Source of the DNA: an uncultured Propionibacteriaceae bacterium
GTDB taxonomy: Bacteria > Actinomycetota > Actinomycetes > Propionibacteriales > Propionibacteriaceae
Reading direction: 5' to 3'
DNA: 64,000 nucleotides
NCBI GenBank assembly: GCA_936924635.1
Contig: CAKZHP010000132.1
Location: 62,001 to 126,000 of the forward strand
Part shown: positions 39,249-47,954 of the stretch, piece by piece
How the letters are laid out: each line of letters begins with the position of its first letter
Position numbering within the stretch: the first letter of the stretch is position 1
The notes under the pieces: generated by a model
Seen by the model: only the letters and a program-made list of their open reading frames with translations
Database searches by the model: none
Told to the model about the DNA's origin: nothing
Position numbers and translations under genes: made by a program

Positions 39249-39480
39249 GAACGTCTCTGGTCAGTCGCGGTCGGCGACCACGTAGGCGGTGCCCGCCGCA
39301 GCCGCGCTGGCGACGGCGACCGAGGGCCAGGCGCCGATGGTCTTGGCCAGCGGGTGGGACAGGCCGAAGGAGCCGATGTACAAGGCGGTGAGCCCGGCCG
39401 TGGTGGCAGGGCCCCGCTTGGCCAACCAGGTGCGCCCAGCGAGCGGCCCGCAGGCCCCGAGGACGGCGCCGCTCAGAGAA
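39249..39480 (-). pseudogene. C-terminal fragment of a small membrane protein
   Basis: The minus strand encodes LSGAVLGACGPLAGRTWLAKRG, then two hydrophobic stretches (TAGLTALYIGSFGLSHPL, VAVASAAAAGTAYVVADRD) and a stop. No start codon sits at a sensible place and the frame upstream becomes noise. It seems to be a remnant, adjoining the broken phosphotransferase. Confidence 0.35.
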
Positions 39481-39484
39481 CGGA

Positions 39485-40064
39485 CGCCGGTGACGCGAGC
39501 GGTGAGATCGCCGCGTGACGCTCCTGCTCGAACGCGGTGTTGCCGACCTGGAACGCCCAGACGGTGGTGCCGATCGCATCCCGGGCGCGGGCGCGCTGCC
39601 AGGCGGCGGCATCGGCCAGGCATGGGTCGCTGCCGTAGCCTGCGACGAAGGCGCGGTCCAGGCGGGCATCCGCAGGGCAAGACCGGCCTGCGCGACCATG
39701 CTCGGGTCTGCCTCCCACGGGCTCCCCAGCAGCAGCTCGCCTGGAAGGTAGGCGGTGAGCAGCAGCTTCGGCTCGCAGTCGGCGTGCACCAGGCGGGCGG
39801 CCAGCCCGCGCCCCACCAGCGGCGCCGTCCACTGCTGGTGCGCCGTGATCTCCCTCGCGATGTGGTGACCCTGCTGGCCGCCGGCCTTGAGGATGAGCCG
39901 GCCGCTCGGCGCGTCCAGCTCCACGACGTGGGTCTCGACGAGACCCCAGCTGTGTCACGCACCACCTCGTGGTCGGGGAGCCACTCCTGGAGCAGCTGAC
40001 GCTGCCGGGGGCTGAGCGGTCGAGCGGGTTCACACCAGCAGTCTGGCCCGTTCTCGCCGGCCAC
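39485..40064 (-). pseudogene. Aminoglycoside-phosphotransferase-like (APH family) gene, frameshifted
   Basis: Three frames carry consecutive pieces of one protein. The pieces are LSPRQRQLLQEWLPDHEVV, then LILKAGGQQGHHIAREI through LLLTAYLPGELLLGSPW, then DARLDRAFVAGYGSD and AIGTTVWAFQVGNTAFEQE. The Lys strand, the LPG loop and the C-terminal helix resemble APH/choline-kinase-fold enzymes. The catalytic HGD-type loop is absent from the remains. At least two frame changes make it a pseudogene. It separates the flavoprotein gene from the convergent DapA-like gene. Confidence 0.55.
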
Positions 40065-40070
40065 CGCTCA

Positions 40071-41096
40071 TCAGGCCAACCAGGCGTCCTTGTTCTCGGC
40101 GACGAACGCCTCGTCGAGCAGCTCTGGGTACCGCTCGCGTGCCTCCGCGATGAGCTCGCTCTGCCCTGGCGACAGCCGCTCGGTCGTCGAGAAGCAGCGT
40201 GCCGACGTGCCGAGACCCTGCTGACGCAGCACCTCGTTCACCCCTGCCACGCAGCCGCGGAAGCCGTTGCGCACGTCGAACACGGCGGCGTTCACCTCGG
40301 TGAGGTCGCCGCCGAGCGCGAGCAGGTCGGCGGGGACGGCATCGGTGCACGCCAGGGCGCGCTGGGTCAGCTCGACGGCGGCGCGGGTGCCGACCGCGTA
40401 CTGACCAAGCAGCCCGCCCCGCGTCCGCAGCTCGCGGGTCTCACCGGCCACGACCCGTACGTGCGGGGTCACCAGGTCGGCGACGATCGCGTCGTCGTTG
40501 CCAGTGAGCAGCGCCACGTCTCGCCAGCGGTCGGCCGACAGGATCGCCTGGGCCACGTCTCGGGTGCGGTAGCGGTCGAACGGGGCCGCCTTCATGCCGG
40601 CCACCGTCTCGATCTCGAGCAGGTCACGCCAGAACGTCTCCGGCAGGTACGTGCCACCCACCGACTCCTGCAGGTAGAACCCCACGGTGGGCAGCACCTC
40701 ACCGACGGCCCGCGCCCGCTCCAGCAGCGGCGCCGGAGCCGCCTCGGCCATGCCGCGGCCGCAGGTCAGCGCGGCGTCGAAGCCCAGGTCGCGGGCGACG
40801 CCGGCCTCCCGGACGGCGTCTGCAGCATCCCCGCAGACACCGGCGACCAGCACCGGGTCCCGGTCGCTCGCCCTCACCTCCTCGACCACCAGCTGCCACA
40901 GGTCGGCCAGCATCACCGGGTCGTCGTGCAGCTCGAACTGCGTGGTGTGCACCCCCACGGCGAGGCCGTCGGCCCCGGCGGCCAGGTGGTAGCGGACCAC
41001 GGCACGCTGGGCACGCCAGTCGACGCGCCCCTCGGTGTCGAGCAGCAGCGGCATCGCGGGGATCGCGCCCTGTAGGCGCTCGGAGATGGCGGTCAT
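40071..41096 (-). CDS. Dihydrodipicolinate synthase (DapA/NAL) family protein
   Basis: The 341-residue protein is a class I aldolase-type TIM barrel. The probable Schiff-base Lys lies in VAGMKAAPFD; a family-typical GFYLQESVGGTYLP strand precedes it. The family cleaves or dehydrates 2-keto acids such as N-acetylneuraminate, KDG or 5-keto-4-deoxyglucarate. As last gene of an eight-gene operon with a transporter it is more likely a catabolic lyase or dehydratase than lysine biosynthetic. Its ATG overlaps the epimerase stop by one base. Confidence 0.87.
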   Translation of the reverse strand: MTAISERLQGAIPAMPLLLDTEGRVDWRAQRAVVRYHLAAGADGLAVGVHTTQFELHDDPVMLADLWQLVVEEVRASDRDPVLVAGVCGDAADAVREAGVARDLGFDAALTCGRGMAEAAPAPLLERARAVGEVLPTVGFYLQESVGGTYLPETFWRDLLEIETVAGMKAAPFDRYRTRDVAQAILSADRWRDVALLTGNDDAIVADLVTPHVRVVAGETRELRTRGGLLGQYAVGTRAAVELTQRALACTDAVPADLLALGGDLTEVNAAVFDVRNGFRGCVAGVNEVLRQQGLGTSARCFSTTERLSPGQSELIAEARERYPELLDEAFVAENKDAWLA

Positions 41097-42136
41097 TAGA
41101 ACCTCCCGTCGCGGGTCTGGAACTTGGTGGCCTTGCCGAGCTGACGCCCGCCCTGGCCGACCCAGTCGGCCACCCAGGCGAGCGCCTGGCGCAGCGGCAC
41201 CTGCGGGTAGCCGTAGGTGGCGAAGCACCGTGCGGCATCGTTCAGCAGGGCCCCGGGTGCCTCCTCGCCGATCAGTTCCACCTCGCGGCCCATGCGCTCG
41301 CCGAGCTCCAGGGCCAGCGCCCGCGTGGAGGCGGTCTCTGGGCCGGTGCCGTTGAGAAGGTACGGAGTCGTGGCGGCGTGCTCCAGGCTGCGCACGCTCC
41401 ACTCGGTGGAGTCCCGCTGCCAGACCGCGTTCACGGCGCCCATCGTGACGTCGACGGGGCGTCCCTCGCTGATCGTGGTGGCCAGGTCGGCCAGCACCCC
41501 GTAGCGCAGCTCGACGGCGTAGTTGAGCCGGTAGATCGAGACCGGCGTGCCCCAGGCCTCAGCGGCGTACGTGAACGCCTGCTCACGCGCCAGGCAGCTC
41601 TGGGCGTACGCACCCACGGGCCCGGGCCGATCCTTCTCGGTGCAACCGCCGGAGTGGGCGGGCACGAACGGGTAGATGTTGCCGGAGCTGTAGACGACCG
41701 TCGGCACACCTCGGTAACGGGCGGCGGCGAGGCCGGGCACGACCCCGTTCATCCACCACGTGAGGTGCTCACGGCCCGAGGTGCCGAACTTCTGGCCGGC
41801 GAGGTAGTAGACAGCGCCCGCGTCAGGGAGATCGGCGTACGCACCGGGGTCGGCCAGGTCGGCGGTCACAGGCTCGACTCCCCAGGAGGCGATCCGCTCG
41901 CGGGTCTGGGCGTCGGACCAGCGCGAGACGGCGAGGACGCGCCGCGAGGAGCCGGCCTCGTCAAGCGCCCGGCGCACCATCCGCGCCAGCGTCGGGCCGA
42001 CCTTGCCACCGGCGCCCAGCACGACGATGTCACCGTCGGTCGTCGCGAGCGCCTCCGCCACCCCGGGGCCGGGGCGGGAGAGCTGGTCGTCCAGCTCGTC
42101 CTCGGTGCGCGGCATGCCTGTCAGCAGGTCGGTCAT
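41096..42136 (-). CDS. NAD-dependent epimerase/dehydratase family protein
   Basis: The 346-residue extended SDR has a Rossmann motif (IVVLGAGGKVGPTLARM) and a VVYSSGNIYPF strand. The catalytic Tyr lies in AYAQSCLAREQAF, where YxxxK reads YAQSC, so the Lys is missing or shifted. The N-terminal 30 residues form an extra segment. It sits between the DegT-type and DapA-type genes, overlapping both. The substrate is unknown; a nucleotide-free sugar or sugar acid is likely from context. Confidence 0.82.
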   Translation of the reverse strand: MTDLLTGMPRTEDELDDQLSRPGPGVAEALATTDGDIVVLGAGGKVGPTLARMVRRALDEAGSSRRVLAVSRWSDAQTRERIASWGVEPVTADLADPGAYADLPDAGAVYYLAGQKFGTSGREHLTWWMNGVVPGLAAARYRGVPTVVYSSGNIYPFVPAHSGGCTEKDRPGPVGAYAQSCLAREQAFTYAAEAWGTPVSIYRLNYAVELRYGVLADLATTISEGRPVDVTMGAVNAVWQRDSTEWSVRSLEHAATTPYLLNGTGPETASTRALALELGERMGREVELIGEEAPGALLNDAARCFATYGYPQVPLRQALAWVADWVGQGGRQLGKATKFQTRDGRF

Positions 42137-43308
42137 CGTCGGCTCCTCGATCGGGGGTCGGACAGGACTCGGGTGAACGCCTCGGCGGCCCGGTCGGCGT
42201 GCTCGGGGTCGGCCATCAGGGTCGCCTGCCGCAGCCAGACCACCGAGGCGCTGAAGCGGTCGGTGCCCTCTGCGGGCAGGCAGCGCGACACCTCGGCGAT
42301 GGCCGGGATGCGGCTGAGGCCGGGGTAGCCGGCGTCGGCCGGGACCCCCTCGGCGGCGAGCGCGGCCAGGATCCAGTCCTTGTCGATCCCGGCACCGACG
42401 TCGACCATCGCGAGGTGGCGGCTGTCGCGGGTGGTCCCGGACGGGGCCGGGCAGACGCGTGCCGCGCAGTCCCTCGCGGACAGGCCGGCCGAGAACGCGT
42501 CGACGAACGCGTTGCGGGTGTCGATCTCGTCGTCCAGCCGCTCGAGCCACGGCAGCATCAGCGCGGCCTGCAGCTCGGTCATCCGCAGGTTCCAGCCGAT
42601 GCGCTCGTGGCCGTACCAGGCGCCGGTGCGGCTGCGCCCGACGTTGCAGACCGACCACAGCCGCTCGCCGAGCTCGGGATCGGCGGCGGTGAGCATGCCA
42701 CCCTCGCCCGCCGTCATCGCCTTGGTCATCTGGAAGGAGAACGAGCCTGCGTCGCCGAGCGAGCCGACGGGCTGGTCGCGCCAGGCGGCGCCGTGCGCCT
42801 GGGCAGCATCCTCGAGCACCGGGACACCCCGGGAGCTGGCGACCGCGGTGATCTCGGCCATGTCGCAGGGCGACCCGGCCAGGTGCACGGCCATGACGGC
42901 CCTGGTGCGCGCCGAGAGCGCCGGCTCCAGCGTCGCGGCCGTGAGGTGCCCGTGGGCGGGGTCGACGTCGGCGACCACCGGCACCGCGCCCAGCATCGCC
43001 ACGGCGGTGGCGGAGGCCACGAACGTGTATCCCGGCACCACCACCTCGTCGCCCGCTCCCACGCCCAGGGTGGCCAGCGCCGCTGTGAGGCCGACGGTGC
43101 CGTTGACCGTGCACACACCGGTCTCGCAGCCGTGGCGGCGGGCGAACCGGTCAGCCAGCTGCTGGCAGAGGTCGCCTGTGGTGGAGCTCCAGCGGCCGGT
43201 GTCCACCACCTCGGCGACCAGCCGGCGCTGCTCGTCGGAGGCGGCGGGGGGCCAGGCGGGCCAGGAGCCGTCGTGGGCGGGGGTGCCGCCGTCGATCGCG
43301 AGCGTCAC
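42133..43308 (-). CDS. DegT/DnrJ/EryC1/StrS family PLP aminotransferase
   Basis: The 391-residue protein has GTVGLTAALATLG, VVVPGYTFVASA, EDAAQAHGA and the PLP Lys in FSFQMTKAMTAGEGG (near residue 197). The N-terminal GGTPAHDGSWPAWP resembles the scyllo-inosose and AHBA-type branches of the family. These enzymes transaminate keto-sugars or keto-cyclitols. In a catabolic operon it may work in reverse to deaminate an amino sugar or aminocyclitol; that is inference. Both ends overlap neighbouring genes. Confidence 0.9.
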   Translation of the reverse strand: MTLAIDGGTPAHDGSWPAWPPAASDEQRRLVAEVVDTGRWSSTTGDLCQQLADRFARRHGCETGVCTVNGTVGLTAALATLGVGAGDEVVVPGYTFVASATAVAMLGAVPVVADVDPAHGHLTAATLEPALSARTRAVMAVHLAGSPCDMAEITAVASSRGVPVLEDAAQAHGAAWRDQPVGSLGDAGSFSFQMTKAMTAGEGGMLTAADPELGERLWSVCNVGRSRTGAWYGHERIGWNLRMTELQAALMLPWLERLDDEIDTRNAFVDAFSAGLSARDCAARVCPAPSGTTRDSRHLAMVDVGAGIDKDWILAALAAEGVPADAGYPGLSRIPAIAEVSRCLPAEGTDRFSASVVWLRQATLMADPEHADRAAEAFTRVLSDPRSRSRR

Positions 43309-44075
43309 TGTCGGGTTCCTTCCAGGGGGAGACGGTGGCCGAGGATGCGGGCCAGGTTGCCGCCGGCGACCTGCGCCCGTTCCTGGTCGGTGAGGTGGGC
43401 GGTGCGGAGGCGTCCGATGGCGGTGCGCGGGTCCAGGAACACCGCGTCGCTGCCGTAGAGGACCTTGTCAGCGCCCGCCTCGGCGACCACCCGGGTCAGC
43501 CAGTGACGGGTGAGGCGCGAGCTGGCGGTCTCCACGTACAGGTTGTCGCGGGCCGCGGCGAGCCGCGCGGTCGGGAGCAGATGGTCTGGCCAGAGCCCGC
43601 CGTGCCCCATCAGCAGGGGCGCCGGGTGGCGGTCGGCGACCACAGCAGCCAGGGAGGGGTCGCTCCACGGGGACAGGCCCTGGGTATGGGTGAGCACGGG
43701 CACACCCGCGCCGGATGAGAGCGTGAGCACCGGTTCGTACGCTGGATCATCCAGCCGCACCTGGTGGGTGTCGGGGTGGATCTTGATCCCCCAGACGCCG
43801 GGCTCGTCGAGCTGGTCCCGCAGGCGGGGGAGCGCGTCGGGGTCGTGCGGGGAGAAGACGAGCCAGACGTACAGTCGGCCGGGGTGCCGGCGCGCGGCGT
43901 CCAGGGCCAGCTGGTTGCCGGTCAGCGCGTCGTGACCCACGCCCAGCAGGTGGGAGACCCCAGCGGCCTCCACCTCCGCGCTCTCCAGGGCGGCGACGAA
44001 CCAGTCCGCGCCGGGCTGCGGCAGGAAGAAGTCACCCCAGGTGCCGAGATGGGCATGCGCGTCCAGGATCCTCAC
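43305..44075 (-). CDS. Amidohydrolase family protein (first of a tandem pair)
   Basis: The 256-residue TIM-barrel protein keeps metal-dependent hydrolase motifs: HAHLG at the N-terminus, a Lys strand WGIKIHPDTHQ, THTQG, MGHGG and the terminal Asp in LYGSDAVF. It belongs with the amidohydrolase-2 (PF04909-like) group. It overlaps both neighbours by four bases. In catabolic operons this group often hydrolyses lactones or decarboxylates ring acids. Confidence 0.85.
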   Translation of the reverse strand: MRILDAHAHLGTWGDFFLPQPGADWFVAALESAEVEAAGVSHLLGVGHDALTGNQLALDAARRHPGRLYVWLVFSPHDPDALPRLRDQLDEPGVWGIKIHPDTHQVRLDDPAYEPVLTLSSGAGVPVLTHTQGLSPWSDPSLAAVVADRHPAPLLMGHGGLWPDHLLPTARLAAARDNLYVETASSRLTRHWLTRVVAEAGADKVLYGSDAVFLDPRTAIGRLRTAHLTDQERAQVAGGNLARILGHRLPLEGTRQ

Positions 44076-44833
44076 GCGTCAGCCCCCACGATCTCGTACG
44101 CGGTGCCGTGCGCGATGCGGTCGACCTGCTCCCGGGGTAGCTCGAGATGACGCAGCAGCCAGACCGAGCCGGCGTCGTCGCGCACCGGGCCGCCGCTGCC
44201 GTACGCCAGCCGGCCGGCCCCGGCCTCGGCGGCCAGCCACTCGACCCCTCCGGCGACGTTGAGGCTGCCGGTCTCGACGACCACGTTCTCGGTGACCTCC
44301 AGCAGCTCGGCGCAGCGTCGCAGCTCGCGGTACCCGGGGTTCAGCGCGACCAGCCTCAGGCTGGGGAACGACCGTGCCCAGGCTCGCAGCCCGCCGAAGC
44401 CGACCTCCTCGACCTCGACGCAGACCGCACAGCCCGCCTCGGCGAGCGTCTCCCACCAGCGCCCGGCGGCGGGGGAGTCCACGTCCCAGCGGTGGCGGGT
44501 GGGGCAGGCACGCACCAGCCGTACGCCGCCGCTCATCAGTTCCGCGGGGTCGCCCGGCCAGCCGCCCGCGGCGGGGACGACGACGGGCACGGGTACCACG
44601 CGCGGCTTCGTCTCCTGGGGGCCCAGACCGGCCACCAGCGCCGGCCAGGTCGCGTCCCCGCCGCCCCCTGCCGGGTCTCCGTACAGCTGGCCAGACAGCA
44701 CGGCCGAGCACCCCGCCACGCCGAGCTCGCTCAGGTCGGCACGCAGCAGTGCCGCGGTGGGGGTCGGTGACGGCTCGAACGGGAGGGTGCCGAGCACCCG
44801 GTTCAGGTCGTGGACGACGAGGTCGGCGTGCAT
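44072..44833 (-). CDS. Divergent amidohydrolase-like protein (second of a tandem pair)
   Basis: The 253-residue protein aligns in architecture with its neighbour but has lost the metal ligands. The N-terminal HAH site reads HADLVVHDLNRVLG, there is no THxQ, and the terminal Asp site reads AYGSGG in place of YGSD. It may be a non-catalytic partner subunit or a deregulated duplicate. Its start lies 3 bases after the permease stop. Confidence 0.72.
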   Translation of the reverse strand: MHADLVVHDLNRVLGTLPFEPSPTPTAALLRADLSELGVAGCSAVLSGQLYGDPAGGGGDATWPALVAGLGPQETKPRVVPVPVVVPAAGGWPGDPAELMSGGVRLVRACPTRHRWDVDSPAAGRWWETLAEAGCAVCVEVEEVGFGGLRAWARSFPSLRLVALNPGYRELRRCAELLEVTENVVVETGSLNVAGGVEWLAAEAGAGRLAYGSGGPVRDDAGSVWLLRHLELPREQVDRIAHGTAYEIVGADA

Positions 44834-44835
44834 CG

Positions 44836-45639
44836 TCAGCCCTTGATGCCCGTGGCTGCGATGGAGGACACCAGGTGGCGCTGCAGGGCGAAGAAGATCA
44901 CCAGGCAGGGGATCACCGTGATCAGCGCACCGGCCATCACCTGGGCCGTCGGGACCGTCTCGGTGTTCAGGGTCGACAGGCCGACGGTGAGCACCCGCAT
45001 CTCGTTGGACTGCGCCATCACCAACGGCCACAGGAAGTCGTTCCAGTGCCACAGGAACACGAAGATGCCGAGCGTGGCGAGGATCGGTCGGGTGAGCGGC
45101 AGCACGATCTGCCAGAAGATGCGCCACTCGCCGGCCCCGTCGACGTGCGCGGCGTCGAAGAGCTCGTCGGGCAGGTCACGGATGAACTGGCGCATCAGGA
45201 AGACCGCCTGGCTGTTGGCCAGCGTCGGCACGATCAGCCCCCAGAACGTGTCCACGCCGTCGAGCTTCGCGACGAGCAGGAACATCGGGATCAGCGTGGC
45301 CTGGGTGGGCACCATGAGCGTGGCCAGGAACGACCAGAAGATCACGGTGCGCCCCGGGAAGCGCTTCTTCGCGAACGCGTACCCGGCCATCGCGGCGGTC
45401 AGCAGGATCACGACCACCGAGACGCCGGCATAGATGAAGGAGTTGACCGTCCAGCGCACGAAGCTGCCGGCCGACACCGTGGCCGTGAGGTTCTCCAGCG
45501 TGAGGCTGGCCGGCCAGGTCTGCGGGATCGTGGGCGCGCTGGGCGGGCTCAGGGCGAGGATCACCACGGCCAGGAAGGGCAGCACGGTGGCCACGGCGAA
45601 GATCGGGGCCAGGAGGTGGGCCCAGGTGAGGCGGCGCAT
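44836..45639 (-). CDS. Carbohydrate ABC transporter permease (MalG type)
   Basis: The 267-residue protein has six transmembrane helices and the EAA loop (DELFDAAHVDGAGEWRIFWQIVLPLTRPILA). ATG 45639 overlaps the stop of the partner permease. A longer frame in the same register is antisense-like read-through of the upstream gene. Confidence 0.94.
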   Translation of the reverse strand: MRRLTWAHLLAPIFAVATVLPFLAVVILALSPPSAPTIPQTWPASLTLENLTATVSAGSFVRWTVNSFIYAGVSVVVILLTAAMAGYAFAKKRFPGRTVIFWSFLATLMVPTQATLIPMFLLVAKLDGVDTFWGLIVPTLANSQAVFLMRQFIRDLPDELFDAAHVDGAGEWRIFWQIVLPLTRPILATLGIFVFLWHWNDFLWPLVMAQSNEMRVLTVGLSTLNTETVPTAQVMAGALITVIPCLVIFFALQRHLVSSIAATGIKG

Positions 45640-46517
45640 CAGGAACCCTCCCGGTCGAGGAGCCACCGCTGGACGAGCGAGATCAGCAGCACGATGGCGA
45701 ACAGCACGACACCGACCGCTGAGGCGTACCCGAACTTGAAGAACCGGAAGCCGCTCTCGTAGAGGTGGTAGACGAGGCTGTAGCTGGCGCGGGCCGGGCC
45801 ACCGCCGGTCATCACGTAGACCGTGTCGAAGACCTGGAACGCCGCGATGGTCTCGATGACCAGCACGAAGAACAGCGAGGGGCGCAGCAGCGGCAGCGTG
45901 ATCCGCCACAGCTGCGCCCACCAGCCGGCGCCGTCGAGGCTGGAGGCCTCGTACAGCTCCTCGGGGATCGTCTTCAGGCCCGCCAAGAGGATCAGCATGG
46001 AGTAGCCGAAGCCCCGCCACACCGACACCACTGCCAGGCTGGTGAGCACCATCGGCTGGCTGCCGGTGAGGAATCCCAGCGGGCTGAGCCCCGTGCGGAC
46101 GATGAGCTCGTTGATGGGGCCTGCGGTGCCCAGCAGCCACGTCCAGATGATGCCGGCCAGCACGAACGAGGTGACGTACGGGAGGAACAGGGCGCTGCGG
46201 AACAGGCCCGACCCCCAGACGATCCTGTTGAGCACCAGTGCCGTCGTCAGGGCGACGAGAAGCATCATCGGGACGTAGATGACCGCGTACAGCAACGTCG
46301 TCCTGAATGCGTTCATGGCGACCTCGCTGGCGAAGAAGTCGCTGTAGTTCTTGAGCCCGACGACCTCGTACTCACCGCTGATCTTGTAGTTCGTGAAGCT
46401 CAGCCCGACCGCGCCCAGGCTGGGCACGAGGCGGAACACCACGAACAGGACGAGCATCGGGGCGATGAAGAGGACACCGGCCCAGGCGTTGCGGCGCGCG
46501 GTGGCGGTGAGCTGCAT
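45639..46517 (-). CDS. Sugar ABC transporter permease (MalF type)
   Basis: The 292-residue permease has six helices and EELYEASSLDGAGWWAQLWRITLPLLRPSLF as the EAA loop. It is the MalF-like partner, second in the operon after the binding protein. No ABC ATPase gene follows, so energy must come from a shared ATPase encoded elsewhere. Confidence 0.94.
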   Translation of the reverse strand: MQLTATARRNAWAGVLFIAPMLVLFVVFRLVPSLGAVGLSFTNYKISGEYEVVGLKNYSDFFASEVAMNAFRTTLLYAVIYVPMMLLVALTTALVLNRIVWGSGLFRSALFLPYVTSFVLAGIIWTWLLGTAGPINELIVRTGLSPLGFLTGSQPMVLTSLAVVSVWRGFGYSMLILLAGLKTIPEELYEASSLDGAGWWAQLWRITLPLLRPSLFFVLVIETIAAFQVFDTVYVMTGGGPARASYSLVYHLYESGFRFFKFGYASAVGVVLFAIVLLISLVQRWLLDREGS

Positions 46518-46542
46518 GAGGCGGGCCTCCAGGCGTCGAGGG

Positions 46543-47799
46543 TCAGGACTTCAGCAGGGAGTTGCACTCCTTCTCGGCGTCGGCCAGGGCCTGGTCGACG
46601 GACTTGGTGCCCTGCAGAGCGGCCTGGATGTGCGGTGCGAGCGCGGCCATCACCTGACGCGACTTGGGGTTGACCTCGCCGCTGTTGGCCTGCTCCAGGG
46701 CCTTCTGGAAGGGGGCGTTGAGCGGGTCGGTGGAGTCGAGCGTGGCGTCGGAGCGGGCCGGGAAGAAGCCGGAGGCGTTCGACAGCTTGGCCTGGAAGTC
46801 GGCGGCGCCGAAGTACTTCGCCACGGTGTTGGCGGCGCTGTCGTTCTTGCTGATCGAGGTACGGGTCAGCAGGCCGGGCAGGCCGAAGGTGGCCTGCTTG
46901 CTGCCCTGGAGCGGGGCCCCCACGCCGACGTTCTCGGCGCCCAGCGCCTTCTGCATGGTGACGGCCTCGGTCTTGACGGCGCTGTACGTCATCGCCACCT
47001 TGCCGGTGGTGAGCCCCGAGCCCTCGACCTTGTTGGTCTTGGTGGCCGCGTCGGCGGGCAGGCCGTTGACGGCCTTCAGGTCGACGAGGAACTGGAGGGC
47101 CTTCTTGCCCTCGGCGCTGTTGAACGCCACCGTCTTGCCGTCGGCGGAGAACACCGTGCCGCCCGCCTGCCACAGCAGCGGGTAGTAGGTCAGGTTGAGG
47201 GTGGTCTGCGGCGAGCCGGAGTAGTCCATGACCGCGACGCCCTTGGCGGCCAGCTTCGGAGCGGCGGCCTTGATCTCGTCCCACGTCGCGGGTGGGGTGG
47301 TCACGCCGGCGTCGGTGAGGGCCTTCTTGTTGTAGACCGTGGTGGTGATGGTGTGGTAGATCGGCACGCCGTAGATGTCGCCGCCGACGGTGGCGGCCTT
47401 GATGCCGGACGCGAGGAACTTGCTCTGGTCCTCGATGCCGCCCTTGACGGACTTCAGACCGCCGGTTGACTGGTACTGCGGGAGCTGGTCGGGGCCGATC
47501 ACCACGAAGTCGGGGCCCTTGCCCGAGGCGATCGCGGTGGCGATCTTCTCGTCTCGGCCGTCCCACGGCTGCAGCTCGATGGCGAGGTCGACGTTGGGGT
47601 TCTTCGCCTCGAAGTCCTTCTCGGTGTCCTGCCAGAAGGTCTGGCTCTTGGCCGCGTCGGCGATGACGGGGTACATCCAGATCGTGACGGTGGACTTCGC
47701 GTCCGTCGAGGCGCCGGTGCCGGTCGAGGACGAGCTGCACCCGGCGGCAGCGAGGGCGAGGGTCAGGACCGTGCTGGTGGCGGCGAGGTGCAGCTTCAT
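46543..47799 (-). CDS. Extracellular sugar-binding lipoprotein (ABC importer)
   Basis: The 418-residue type 1 solute-binding protein has a lipobox (TLALAAAGCSSSS, Cys about 21). Motifs include TVTIWMYP, QPWDGRDEKIATAIASGKGPDFVV and GGDIYGVPIYHTITTTVYNKKALTDAG. It belongs to the family taking oligosaccharides, polyols or glycerol-phosphate derivatives. It begins the eight-gene operon 47799-40071. A GAAAAC-CTTTTC palindrome lies about 50 bases upstream. Confidence 0.94.
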   Translation of the reverse strand: MKLHLAATSTVLTLALAAAGCSSSSTGTGASTDAKSTVTIWMYPVIADAAKSQTFWQDTEKDFEAKNPNVDLAIELQPWDGRDEKIATAIASGKGPDFVVIGPDQLPQYQSTGGLKSVKGGIEDQSKFLASGIKAATVGGDIYGVPIYHTITTTVYNKKALTDAGVTTPPATWDEIKAAAPKLAAKGVAVMDYSGSPQTTLNLTYYPLLWQAGGTVFSADGKTVAFNSAEGKKALQFLVDLKAVNGLPADAATKTNKVEGSGLTTGKVAMTYSAVKTEAVTMQKALGAENVGVGAPLQGSKQATFGLPGLLTRTSISKNDSAANTVAKYFGAADFQAKLSNASGFFPARSDATLDSTDPLNAPFQKALEQANSGEVNPKSRQVMAALAPHIQAALQGTKSVDQALADAEKECNSLLKS

Positions 47800-47844
47800 G
47801 GAACCTCCGTGGGACGGCGGCGACGGCCGTACGACCGGAACGCC

Positions 47845-47856
47845 GAAAACCTTTTC
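47845..47856. promoter_or_regulatory. Palindrome GAAAACCTTTTC between the importer operon and a Gfo/Idh gene
   Basis: The arms GAAAA and TTTTC are perfect with a two-base centre. It matches the cluster palindrome GGAAAGCGCTTTCC at only 9 of 14 positions, so it may be a weaker site or belong to another regulator. It lies in the 155-base divergent spacer. Confidence 0.35.
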
Positions 47857-47954
47857 TACAGATCGTGTGAGACAGTAGCGACCGGATGCCACCAGGTCTA
47901 GAGGCGCGGCCCAATCTTTATCCGGGCCGGAGGTGCAGGTCGGAGAGGAGCGTC

